DNA from: an uncultured Methylophilus sp.
GTDB taxonomy: Bacteria > Pseudomonadota > Gammaproteobacteria > Burkholderiales > Methylophilaceae
Direction: 5' to 3'
Assembly: GCA_936943315.1 (NCBI GenBank)
Contig: CAKZJM010000424.1
Coordinates: forward strand, 1-25,433
DNA length: 25,433 nucleotides
The notes under the pieces were generated by a model. That model saw only the letters and a list, made by a program, of their open reading frames with translations, was not told where the DNA came from and did not search any database. A program made the position numbers and the translations under genes. Of the stretch, positions 14,829-22,774 are shown piece by piece. How positions within the stretch are numbered: the stretch's first letter is position 1; each line of letters begins with the position of its first letter.

Positions 14829-16582
14829 CAGTCGTCTTGAAACTGTTTATGATAGAGCCGGCTGTAATATCCGTTTTCGGCCAGCAATGTTTTGTGCGTT
14901 CCGGTTTCTATGATTTTGCCGTGATCCATGACAAAAATCCTGTCGGCGTTTTCTACCGTACTCAGCCGGTGCGCAATGACAATGGTAGTGCGGTCACGCA
15001 TCAGGCGGTCCAGCGCCATCTGTACATGCAACTCAGATTCGCTATCCAGCGCAGAGGTTGCCTCATCTAGCAGCAGCACAGGGGCATTTTTTAAGATGGC
15101 ACGGGCAATCGCGATACGCTGGCGTTGACCGCCGGACAAACGTACGCCCCGGTCACCAATCTCGCTCTGCAATCCTTGTGGCATTTGCTGGATAAACTCC
15201 CATGCATTGGCCGCCTTGGCGGCGTCAATCACCTCTTGCTCACTGGCGTCACGTAAGGCGCCGTAGGCTATATTGTTGAAAATCGTGTCATTGAACAACA
15301 CGATATCCTGGCTCACGAGTGAGAACTGCGCGCGCAAATTATCGAGCTGGTAATCGCGGACATCGTGACCATCCAGCATGACCCTGCCTTCCTGTGACTC
15401 ATAAAAGCGTGGTAACAGGTTCACCAGTGTGGTTTTACCGCTACCGGAACGCCCAACCAGCGCAACCTTTTCACCGGCCTGAATTTCAAAACTCAGTGCG
15501 GACAAGGCATCCTTTTTTGCTTGCGGATAACGCACGGTCACTTGGTCAAACGTTAACTTCCCTTGCACGCGCGCAGCTTGATAGCTGCCGTGATCTACCT
15601 CATTTTCAATATCCAGCACCTCAAACACACTTTGTGCGGCAGCCAGGCCAATCTGCAAATCTTCATTCGCAGAGGTAATGTGCTTAATTGGCGCAATGAG
15701 CATCATCAACGCACCCACAAAGGCTGCAAACTCTCCCACGGTAAATTGCGACAACGCATAAAACACCACCAAACCCAACACCAGTGCAGACAAAATTTCA
15801 ATGACAAAACTGTTGAGACCGGAGATCCGCGCCGTACGCAGCTCTAACTGGCGATTGCGGCTCACCACCGCACCAAAGCGGTCATTTTCAAAAGCTTGCG
15901 CGCCAAAAATTTTGACGATTCGTTGTGCAGCAATGGCCTCTTCTGCGGTCTTGGTAATTTCACCCACCGCTTGCTGGACCTTTTTTGCATTGGCACGCAA
16001 TTTGGGCGTTGTGCGGGCAAGATATAAGCCCATCAAGGGCGCAACCATGGCAAAAATCAGCGTTAACCGCCAATCGAGATACAGCATATATCCAATCAAG
16101 CCAATGACTGTGAGCACATCGCGTAAGACGTTTAATGCAGAACGCGTAACCACCGTAGACAGACGCTCAATATCGTAGGTCATTTTGGAAACCAGCAGCC
16201 CGTTAGAGTTGGCATCAAAAAAACTGACTGGCAACATTAACAACTTGGCAAAAATCTGCTTACGCATTACCTCAACCACTTGGCGGGCGACGGTGCGCAA
16301 ACTATACACAGAAAAAAATCCTGCCACTGCGCGGATTGCCATCAGGCTAAACAGCATTAAAGGCAACACATACGCCTCTTCCCCGGCAGAGCGGGTAAAC
16401 CCTTCGTCTGTCACCTTTTTAATCAAAGCCAGAAAAAAAGTATTGCTGGACGCCAAGATGGCGGTAGACACCATGGACAAGGCAAATTGAAACTTATAAT
16501 GCCAGGCATAGGCAAATAAGCGTTTGTACAATAACACGGGGTTACTGATGGAGACTGATTCAGAGGAAGACTTACGTGCCAT
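14828..16582 (-). CDS. msbA: lipid A export ABC transporter MsbA
   Basis: This homodimeric half-transporter flips core-lipid A across the inner membrane. The product is 584 residues, full length. The transmembrane domain (about 20-320) has around six helices. The ATPase domain (about 340-580) has Walker A GRSGSGKTT at 377-385, the signature LSGGQRQR at 482-489, Walker B VLLLDE at 502-507 and the switch histidine H538. Directly coupled to lpxK downstream by a one-base overlap. A terminator-like hairpin lies between exbD and msbA, so part of its expression may come from a separate promoter. The Shine-Dalgarno before the ATG at 16582 is poor. Confidence 0.95.
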   Translation of the reverse strand: MARKSSSESVSISNPVLLYKRLFAYAWHYKFQFALSMVSTAILASSNTFFLALIKKVTDEGFTRSAGEEAYVLPLMLFSLMAIRAVAGFFSVYSLRTVARQVVEVMRKQIFAKLLMLPVSFFDANSNGLLVSKMTYDIERLSTVVTRSALNVLRDVLTVIGLIGYMLYLDWRLTLIFAMVAPLMGLYLARTTPKLRANAKKVQQAVGEITKTAEEAIAAQRIVKIFGAQAFENDRFGAVVSRNRQLELRTARISGLNSFVIEILSALVLGLVVFYALSQFTVGEFAAFVGALMMLIAPIKHITSANEDLQIGLAAAQSVFEVLDIENEVDHGSYQAARVQGKLTFDQVTVRYPQAKKDALSALSFEIQAGEKVALVGRSGSGKTTLVNLLPRFYESQEGRVMLDGHDVRDYQLDNLRAQFSLVSQDIVLFNDTIFNNIAYGALRDASEQEVIDAAKAANAWEFIQQMPQGLQSEIGDRGVRLSGGQRQRIAIARAILKNAPVLLLDEATSALDSESELHVQMALDRLMRDRTTIVIAHRLSTVENADRIFVMDHGKIIETGTHKTLLAENGYYSRLYHKQFQDD

Positions 16583-16600
16583 GGTTTTTTCTCAGGCAGA

Positions 16601-16634
16601 CTAAAAACAAACAGCCCGCCAAGGTTGACGGGCT
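16601..16634 (-). terminator. possible terminator or attenuator between exbD and msbA
   Basis: On the minus strand AGCCCG (16634-16629) pairs with CGGGCT (16618-16613), with outer CAA/TTG pairs, followed by GTTTGTTTTT. It lies in the 89-base gap between the exbD stop and the msbA start. It would allow more exbBD than msbA transcript. Confidence 0.6.
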
Positions 16635-16671
16635 TGTTGATGGGCAACCGCTATCTGTAGCCCATTATGCA

Positions 16672-17100
16672 TTAACGCGAATTCACCTGCGTCGCAAAAG
16701 TGATATGGGTGTAATTGGCCATCCGCGCCGCTTCCATGATATTCACCACAGACTGGTGAGTGGCTTTGGCATCGGCATTGATAATAATGGTAGGCTCTTT
16801 GCCTGCCGGGCTCTCTGCCCCTGCTTGCGTCAGGGCAGCAGACAGGTCAGACACGACTGCACCATTGGCTTCTTTACCATTGACCAGATAGCGACCGCTG
16901 GCATCCACTTCAACCGTGATGGTGAGTGGTTTTTCCTGCGGGGCATTGGCATCCGCAGTGGGCAGGTTGATCTGTAATTCGCTGGTCCGTGAAAAAGTCG
17001 CGCTGACGATGAGAAAAATAATGATCACCAGCAACACGTCAATCAACGGAATAAAGTTGATTTCCAGCTCTTCGTCACGCACACCACGTTTGAAATTCAT
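16672..17100 (-). CDS. exbD: ExbD/TolR-family biopolymer transport protein
   Basis: This is the peptidoglycan/periplasm-facing partner of the ExbB/TolQ proton channel. The product is 142 residues. A short cytoplasmic start is followed by a single helix (about 15-35) bearing the conserved proton-path aspartate D21 (INFIPLIDVLLVIIIFL), and then a periplasmic domain to the end. It follows exbB by 25 bases with an AAGG site. In betaproteobacteria exbB-exbD pairs commonly precede msbA-lpxK; no tonB or tolA gene is adjacent. It could be called TolR-like. Confidence 0.92.
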   Translation of the reverse strand: MNFKRGVRDEELEINFIPLIDVLLVIIIFLIVSATFSRTSELQINLPTADANAPQEKPLTITVEVDASGRYLVNGKEANGAVVSDLSAALTQAGAESPAGKEPTIIINADAKATHQSVVNIMEAARMANYTHITFATQVNSR

Positions 17101-17125
17101 AAGGTTACCTTTATTTCAACGACGC

Positions 17126-17731
17126 TTAAGTACGGTCACCGTGGATAATTTCCACCAATTTGATGGCCTGTTGTTCCATGTCGACCAGAAAACCATCGAC
17201 CTTGCTGCGGAAATAACGGTAAGCAATCATGGAAGGCACTGCTACGACGATACCCGCAGCAGTGTTGTACAGTGCCACTGAAATACCCCGCGCAAACTGC
17301 GCCACATCATGACCGCTGGCGGTAAAAGAACCAAACAACTCGACCATCCCGATCACGGTACCCAACAGGCCCAGCAAAGGCGCCACTGTTGCGATGGTGC
17401 CCAGGGTCGGCAGATATTGTTCCAGTTTATGGGCGACCGCGCGGCCAGTTTCTTCAATGGCCTCTTTGGTCACTTCGCGGGAGTTGTTCATGTTAGCCAG
17501 GGCGCTGGCAAACACTTTACCCAACAAGGAGTGTGCCTCAAGGCGGCTCAAGGTCTCGCGGGTCACACCGCCCTGTCTTAACCAGTTTTGCACTTCCGGC
17601 AACAATTGGTCTGGCGTCACGACTGAGGCTCTTAATGCCCAGAAGCGTTCAACGATGATCGCCAAAGAAATCACGGAGGCAATCACTAAAGGCCAGATGG
17701 GCCAGCCGGCCGCTAAAATAATTTCCCACAC
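17126..17731 (-). CDS. exbB: ExbB/TolQ-family proton channel protein
   Basis: This is the inner-membrane channel subunit that harnesses proton-motive force together with ExbD. The product is 201 residues with three helices (about 10-30, 110-135 and 152-175) and the characteristic PLLGLLGTVIGMVELF around 118-133. It starts with GTG at 17731, supported by TGGAG 9 bases upstream and by the family N-terminus WEIILAAGWP. It lies 108 bases after comEC on the same strand. TonB-dependent receptors or lipid A export are possible beneficiaries; the sequence alone does not say which. Confidence 0.92.
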   Translation of the reverse strand: MWEIILAAGWPIWPLVIASVISLAIIVERFWALRASVVTPDQLLPEVQNWLRQGGVTRETLSRLEAHSLLGKVFASALANMNNSREVTKEAIEETGRAVAHKLEQYLPTLGTIATVAPLLGLLGTVIGMVELFGSFTASGHDVAQFARGISVALYNTAAGIVVAVPSMIAYRYFRSKVDGFLVDMEQQAIKLVEIIHGDRT

Positions 17732-17839
17732 AGCAAATACTCCAGTTGTTTTTTTAAACTTCCGCTACTTTAGCGTTAACCCGGCCTGAGGGCAAGTTTT
17801 GTGCGGTATCCATCAGGTTACAATTGCCATCAATATGAC

Positions 17840-20299
17840 TTAGCGGCGCCCATTGCTGTTATCTTCATAGTCATCCTCCCAATAATGCGGTTCGACTCGC
17901 CGCCAGCGGGAAACGTGTGGTTGTTGGCCTTGCATGTAGTCCAGCACAATCGCGCCATCCCTGTCAGAACGCAACACTTCGGCCCCCAGTGCCTCGTAAC
18001 GTGAGACCACGGCCGGTTTGGGGTGACCAAAACGGTTGAGGTAACCTACCGTCGCAATGGCTATCTCAGGCTGCACGGCCTGAATGAAGGCCTGGCTGGA
18101 TGAGGTTTTACTGCCGTGATGCGGCATGGTCATCACCTGCGAAGCCAGCCCGCTCGCTGCAGTAGATGCTAATAAGGCCTGCTCGGCATAGTGCTCAATA
18201 TCGCCAGTCAGCAACAGGCTGCCATGTGCTGACACCACCTGGATGACGCAGCTTTTATCATTATCTTTGATGCTGTCCGGTAAAGACTGCGTGGGATAGA
18301 GCACACGGAAAGTGACTTGATCCCATTGCCATTGTTGCCCGGCATGACAAGGCTGGCGCGGTATCGACACCGCTTTTGGAAAAGCCTGTAACTGTGCGAA
18401 AAAATGAGCATCAGAGGTCAATGAGCTCAGCAGTTGTCTGGCGGGCACGCCTGCCATGACAGAAGCCATGCCACCGACATGATCATTGTCATCATGAGAA
18501 ATTACTGCGGTATCTAGCTGGCTGATGCCAAGATGTCGCAAATAAGGCAGTACGATGCGCTGGCCGGCATCGCTCTGCGCATCGTAAACGGGGCCAGCGT
18601 CATACAACATGGCGTGCCGCGCAGTTTGCACCAGCACACTCAAACCTTGACCGACATCAATGATGGTGACCCGCATCCGCCCTGGTTCTAAAATATGGGA
18701 CCGGGGCAAACACAACGGTAGCCACAACAGCAGCCCGGCCCAGCGCAATGGCCAGCCTCGCGGCATCAGCCACACCAGCGTACCCACTAGCGCCATTTGC
18801 CAGGCCCAAAGCGGAGGCGTCGGCAGATAAGTCACGGCCCACGGCCATTGCCGCAGCAGTTGCAAGGCATAGGCACACGTTTCCCATAAAGCCGCGGCGC
18901 CATGCAGCAGAACATCAACTGGCAACACTGCTCCGGCGATGGCCAGCGGCACAACGCCCAGGCTAACGACAGGAATGGCCAGCCCGTTGGCTAACGGTGA
19001 AACCAGTGACAGCTGGTTAAAAAACATGATCAACACGGGGACAAACGCCAGCGTCACAACCCACTGGGTTTGAATCGCACTTTGCCACCACCGGGCCGGG
19101 CGCAAGCGGCCGCCCATGGCGAAAGCCAGAATCGCCACCGCCCCGAACGATAACCAGAACCCAGGCGCCAGCACGGCCCAGGGATCAAGCAACAAGACCA
19201 CCCACATGGCGAAACACAGAATCCAGGAAAACGGGAAGCGTTGCCGCAGACTTAACATGAGTAATACCGTAAGCAGCATATACAGCGTACGCTGGGTGGG
19301 AATCGAAAAACCCGCCAACGCAGAGTAAACGATAGCCACCATTGCGCCACCAGTGCTGGCAGCGAGCCTGGAAGGAATATATAACGCCCAGCGGGGCCGC
19401 AACCGCCATAAGCCCCCAGCACACCAGTAACCCACTGCGGCCAGCATGGTGATATGCAAGCCGGAAATCGACACTAAATGGTTGATGCCCGTATCCACAA
19501 ACAACTGCCAGTCTGGTGGTGCAATCTGGCTGTCGTCTCCAATCACCAATGCGCGCAGGACGGCACTGGCGGACGTGGTGCCCAAAACCTGTTCAATCCG
19601 CTCACCCACCAGTGAACGCCAACGCGCAATCCATGCCGAGGGTTGCCAGGCAAGATCGCTCAACTTGCGCATAGGCGACTTGCTGACGATAGAACCGCTG
19701 GCACCCACCTGATTGGCGAGGCACCAGGCAGCGTAATCAAATCCATGCGGATTGCGTGTCGCATGTGGGCGCTTGAGTTTGACACTGAATTGCCAACGCT
19801 CGCCTGCCTGCAAGCGCGGCAGTGTTGAAGTGTGGATTGCCGATGGGCCACTTGAAGATTCACCGCGGTAAGCCTGCTCATACAAATGCAAACGCACTTT
19901 ACTTGGCAGAGGGCAAGCCTGGCTGAAACTGCGTTCAATGGCCACATCCACATGCTGTCCGCGTGCATCCCGCTCTGGCACACTGACGATCACCCCTTGC
20001 ACCGGGACGACCTGTTGCTCACAGGCGGCAGGCAAGGCGGCTTGCAAACGCCACCAGGCGCGGGCTTGCGCCCAGGCAAATCCTAACGCGGCGATGAGTA
20101 CCATGACCCATAGCTTGCGTAACCAGGCCTGATAAGGGACGAGTGAAGACACGGTGGCGGCACGGGCGGAATAATGCAGCCCGCCAATGACTGCCAATAC
20201 CAGCAGCCAAGCTGCCCACATAGTGAGCGACCATACACGCGGTTGTTGCTGCAACAGCCAAACTCCAAACAGTAATCCGACTGTGGCGCCTGGCAACAT
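17840..20299 (-). CDS. comEC: ComEC/Rec2 DNA-uptake channel
   Basis: This is an inner-membrane channel for single-stranded DNA entry in natural transformation. The product is 819 residues. The N-terminal hydrophobic segments and OB-like DUF4131 region (about 1-210) are followed by the multi-helix Competence domain (about 225-510, with LVSISGLHITMLA near 270). A C-terminal metallo-beta-lactamase-like domain has SHDDNDHVGG near residue 600 and MPHHGSKTS near 727, with a final FGHPKP. The metal-binding motif has HDDNDH in place of the commoner HxDxDH; the key residues are present. The gene lies 18 bases after lolD with no clear ribosome binding site. No other com genes are in the window, so competence is not demonstrated. 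Confidence 0.93.
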   Translation of the reverse strand: MLPGATVGLLFGVWLLQQQPRVWSLTMWAAWLLVLAVIGGLHYSARAATVSSLVPYQAWLRKLWVMVLIAALGFAWAQARAWWRLQAALPAACEQQVVPVQGVIVSVPERDARGQHVDVAIERSFSQACPLPSKVRLHLYEQAYRGESSSGPSAIHTSTLPRLQAGERWQFSVKLKRPHATRNPHGFDYAAWCLANQVGASGSIVSKSPMRKLSDLAWQPSAWIARWRSLVGERIEQVLGTTSASAVLRALVIGDDSQIAPPDWQLFVDTGINHLVSISGLHITMLAAVGYWCAGGLWRLRPRWALYIPSRLAASTGGAMVAIVYSALAGFSIPTQRTLYMLLTVLLMLSLRQRFPFSWILCFAMWVVLLLDPWAVLAPGFWLSFGAVAILAFAMGGRLRPARWWQSAIQTQWVVTLAFVPVLIMFFNQLSLVSPLANGLAIPVVSLGVVPLAIAGAVLPVDVLLHGAAALWETCAYALQLLRQWPWAVTYLPTPPLWAWQMALVGTLVWLMPRGWPLRWAGLLLWLPLCLPRSHILEPGRMRVTIIDVGQGLSVLVQTARHAMLYDAGPVYDAQSDAGQRIVLPYLRHLGISQLDTAVISHDDNDHVGGMASVMAGVPARQLLSSLTSDAHFFAQLQAFPKAVSIPRQPCHAGQQWQWDQVTFRVLYPTQSLPDSIKDNDKSCVIQVVSAHGSLLLTGDIEHYAEQALLASTAASGLASQVMTMPHHGSKTSSSQAFIQAVQPEIAIATVGYLNRFGHPKPAVVSRYEALGAEVLRSDRDGAIVLDYMQGQQPHVSRWRRVEPHYWEDDYEDNSNGRR

Positions 20300-20317
20300 G
20301 GGCTAGAACGTAAGAAA

Positions 20318-21013
20318 TTAATCCTGCGCTACGGTGGATGATATGGCCTGTAAGCGGCCATCCTGCAAGCGGTACTGCCTGTGCATGCGGGCCGCCAGTG
20401 ACAAGTCGTGGGTCACGACAACCAGGGCAGTCCCCTGCTGCGACTGTATTTGCAACAGCAACTCAAACACCTGCTCCGCGGTTTGCCGGTCCAGGTTACC
20501 GGTGGGCTCATCTGCCAGCACGCAACGTGGTTGTGTGACGAGGGCACGTGCCAATGCCGCGCGTTGCCGCTCACCTCCAGACAGCTCACCGGGCGTATGT
20601 TCCAGCCGATGTGCCAGGCCCACCAGCGACAAATAATGCTCGGCTTGGGCCAGCGCCTCCGCACGTGGCATACGCCTGATCAGCAGCGGCATGGCCACAT
20701 TTTCGAGTGCGCTAAACTCAGGCAGCAAATGGTGAAACTGGTAAACAAAGCCCAGATACTGGTTGCGCATGGCACTTTTATCGCGCTCACTCAGGCTGGC
20801 CAGCGGCTTACCAGACCATTGCACCTCGCCTTGGGTCGGCGCATCCAAGCCTCCCAGCAAGTGCAACAATGTGCTTTTGCCGCTGCCAGAAGCCCCGACA
20901 ATGGCCACATGATCCCCAGCCGCCAATTGCAGGTCTACACCCGTCAAGACGGACGTATCTAAGCCTTCATAGGTTTTTGCCAGGCTCTGGCATTGCAATA
21001 TCCAATCACTCAT
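20318..21013 (-). CDS. lolD: lipoprotein-releasing ABC ATPase LolD
   Basis: This ATPase of the LolCDE complex detaches outer-membrane lipoproteins from the inner membrane and passes them to LolA. The product is 231 residues. Walker A is GASGSGKST at 40-48. The sequence YQFHHLLPEF at 91-100 is typical of LolD. The signature LSGGERQR is at 144-151, Walker B CVLADE at 164-169, followed by PTGNLD. Its ATG overlaps the lolC stop by 8 bases (ATGAGTGA), so the two are translationally coupled. Confidence 0.95.
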   Translation of the reverse strand: MSDWILQCQSLAKTYEGLDTSVLTGVDLQLAAGDHVAIVGASGSGKSTLLHLLGGLDAPTQGEVQWSGKPLASLSERDKSAMRNQYLGFVYQFHHLLPEFSALENVAMPLLIRRMPRAEALAQAEHYLSLVGLAHRLEHTPGELSGGERQRAALARALVTQPRCVLADEPTGNLDRQTAEQVFELLLQIQSQQGTALVVVTHDLSLAARMHRQYRLQDGRLQAISSTVAQD

Positions 21014-22310
21014 AACGCAAAGCCTCCGCTGGGTTCATACTCGCTGCCCGTGCGCTAGGATACAGGGTGGCGATCAGGCTCAGCAGGATAGACAAGCCTA
21101 CAATCGCTGTCACATCAGACCACATGAGCTTAGATGGCAGGTCACTGATGTAATACACATCTTTAGACAAGAACTGCACATTGAACGTATGCTCTATCCA
21201 GGGCACCACTGTTTCGATATTCAAGGCCAGAATCACGCCCAGCACTGCGCCTGAAACCGTGCCTATGATGCCGATCATGGCACCTTGCACCACAAACATT
21301 TTTCGGATGGCCTGTGGCGTCGCGCCCATGGTACGCAAGATAGCAATGTCCGCCCGTTTGTCGGTCACGGCCATCACCAGCGTAGACACAATATTGAAGG
21401 CGGCCACAGCGACAATGAGCGCCAGGATAATAAACATCACGCGTTTTTCGAGCTGGATGGCCTTAAAGAAATTGGCATGCTGCTGGGTCCAGTCGGTAAT
21501 GTAATAATTTGGCCCCAATGCTTGTATCAGCTCCCGGGTGACACGGTCGGCCATAAACAGGTCGGCCAGTTTCAGGCGCAGGCCTGAGACCTGGTCACCC
21601 AAACGATAAAGTTTGGCCGCATCGTCGAGGTGGATTAAGGCCAGTCCGGCGTCATACTCATACATGCCCACCTGGAAAATGCCTGCCACCGTAAACTGCT
21701 TGATGCGCGGCACCAGCCCGGCCGGCGTGACCTGCCCTTGCGGCGCCATTAGTACGACTTTTTCGCCGACATGCACGCCCAACGCCATGGCCAGGTCTGA
21801 CCCCAGCACGATATTGAACTGGCCTGGCTGCAAGTCTTGCAAACGGCCCAGCTTCATTTGGCTAGAAAGCTCGGAGACTTTGCCCTCCTGGGCGGGCAGC
21901 ACACCACGGATCAACACGCCCTGCACCGCCTGATCATGCGTCAGCATGCCTTGAGCCATAATGTATGGCGCCACACCTTCAATCGGGCTGGAGACGGCTT
22001 TAGGCGGAATCGATTCAATCTGCTGTTGCAGGCTTTGCCAGCCTGCCAGGCCTACATCAAAGCTGCGCACTTCAATATGCGATGCCACACCGAGGATGCG
22101 TTTACGCAGCTCATCCTGAAACCCGTTCATGACAGACAGGACCACAATCAAGGCCATCACACCCAGCGCAATGCCCACCATGCTGGTGAGTGAAATAAAC
22201 GAAATGAAATGGTTATTACGCTTGGCCCGCGTGTAGCGCCAGCCTATCCAGTATTCATACGGCAAGCGTTGTACCAGCCATTGCGTCAACGCGGAAAGAG
22301 TGTTTTTCAT
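21006..22310 (-). CDS. lolC: lipoprotein-releasing permease LolC/LolE
   Basis: This is the membrane subunit that receives lipoproteins for release. The product is 434 residues. The N-terminus YEYWIGWRYTRAKRNNHFISFISLTSMVGI leads into helix 1 (about 42-65), followed by a large MacB-like periplasmic domain (about 70-285). Three C-terminal FtsX-type helices follow (about 290-430, with ILRTMGATPQAIRKMF near 350). Only one permease gene is present beside lolD, so the complex may be LolCD-type with a homodimeric permease (as LolF in some bacteria), or a second permease may lie elsewhere. It is the first gene of the minus-strand envelope cluster. Confidence 0.93.
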   Translation of the reverse strand: MKNTLSALTQWLVQRLPYEYWIGWRYTRAKRNNHFISFISLTSMVGIALGVMALIVVLSVMNGFQDELRKRILGVASHIEVRSFDVGLAGWQSLQQQIESIPPKAVSSPIEGVAPYIMAQGMLTHDQAVQGVLIRGVLPAQEGKVSELSSQMKLGRLQDLQPGQFNIVLGSDLAMALGVHVGEKVVLMAPQGQVTPAGLVPRIKQFTVAGIFQVGMYEYDAGLALIHLDDAAKLYRLGDQVSGLRLKLADLFMADRVTRELIQALGPNYYITDWTQQHANFFKAIQLEKRVMFIILALIVAVAAFNIVSTLVMAVTDKRADIAILRTMGATPQAIRKMFVVQGAMIGIIGTVSGAVLGVILALNIETVVPWIEHTFNVQFLSKDVYYISDLPSKLMWSDVTAIVGLSILLSLIATLYPSARAASMNPAEALRYE

Positions 22311-22466
22311 GCCCGAATGTTAACAGCTTTTAATGAGCAAGCGTAAGCCGAGCAATGCCAAAACAACTTTTCAATGAATGGATACCGGCCTGTGTCAGCC
22401 TAATCTGACCCCAAGTTAGTCTAATGGCTGACTGAACAAGCGCTTATTAGTCTTTAATATTCAACA

Positions 22467-22481
22467 CAGGTCAGCGACCTG
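22467..22481 (+). repeat. short inverted repeat upstream of the CsbD gene
   Basis: CAGGTC (22467-22472) and GACCTG (22476-22481) flank a 3-base centre, 31 bases before the ATG. An 8-base palindrome AAGCGCTT sits just upstream at 22438-22445. Either could be an operator in the lolC-csbD divergent region, but there is no independent support. Confidence 0.35.
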
Positions 22482-22511
22482 ATTACTAATTTTAAATTGA
22501 GGAGACTCGAC

Positions 22512-22715
22512 ATGAATAAAGACATCTTCGAAGGTAACTGGAAACAACTCAAAGGCAAAGTCCAAGAGCAATGGGGCAAGTTAACCAACGATGATCTGGA
22601 TGTGATTGAAGGCAAACGTGAACAGGTTGCCGGTAAAATCCAGGAACGTTATGGCATCACTAAAGATGAAGCCGAAAAACAAATTGATGCCTGGGAAAGC
22701 AAACACAGACATTAA
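22512..22715 (+). CDS. CsbD-family general stress protein
   Basis: The product is 67 residues: MNKDIFEGNWKQLKGKVQEQ at the start and the repeated pattern VIEGKREQVAGKIQERYGIT, ending in AEKQIDAWESK. This is the CsbD/YjbJ family of small, abundant, hydrophilic stress proteins whose molecular function is unknown. I chose the ATG at 22512, 7 bases after GGAGA. An upstream in-frame start at 22497 would put the ribosome binding site inside the gene. It is transcribed divergently from lolC and closed by a strong terminator, so it is monocistronic. Confidence 0.92.
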   Translation: MNKDIFEGNWKQLKGKVQEQWGKLTNDDLDVIEGKREQVAGKIQERYGITKDEAEKQIDAWESKHRH

Positions 22716-22727
22716 AATGAGTCTGTG
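22704..22727 (+). repeat. inverted repeat spanning the csbD stop codon
   Basis: CACAGAC (22704-22710) and GTCTGTG (22721-22727) are perfect 7-base arms around a 10-base loop that contains the stop codon region. It lies immediately before the terminator and may stabilise the 3' end of the mRNA. Confidence 0.45.
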
Positions 22728-22730
22728 AAT

Positions 22731-22760
22731 AAAAGGGACAAGTCAGACTTGTCCCTTTTT
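22731..22760 (+). terminator. strong bidirectional terminator between csbD and ppc
   Basis: AAAAGGGACAAGT (22731-22743), loop CAG and ACTTGTCCCTTTT (22747-22759) form a perfect 13-base stem with T runs on both strands. It serves csbD from the left and ppc from the right. Confidence 0.93.
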
Positions 22761-22774
22761 CACGCCTGATTTCT

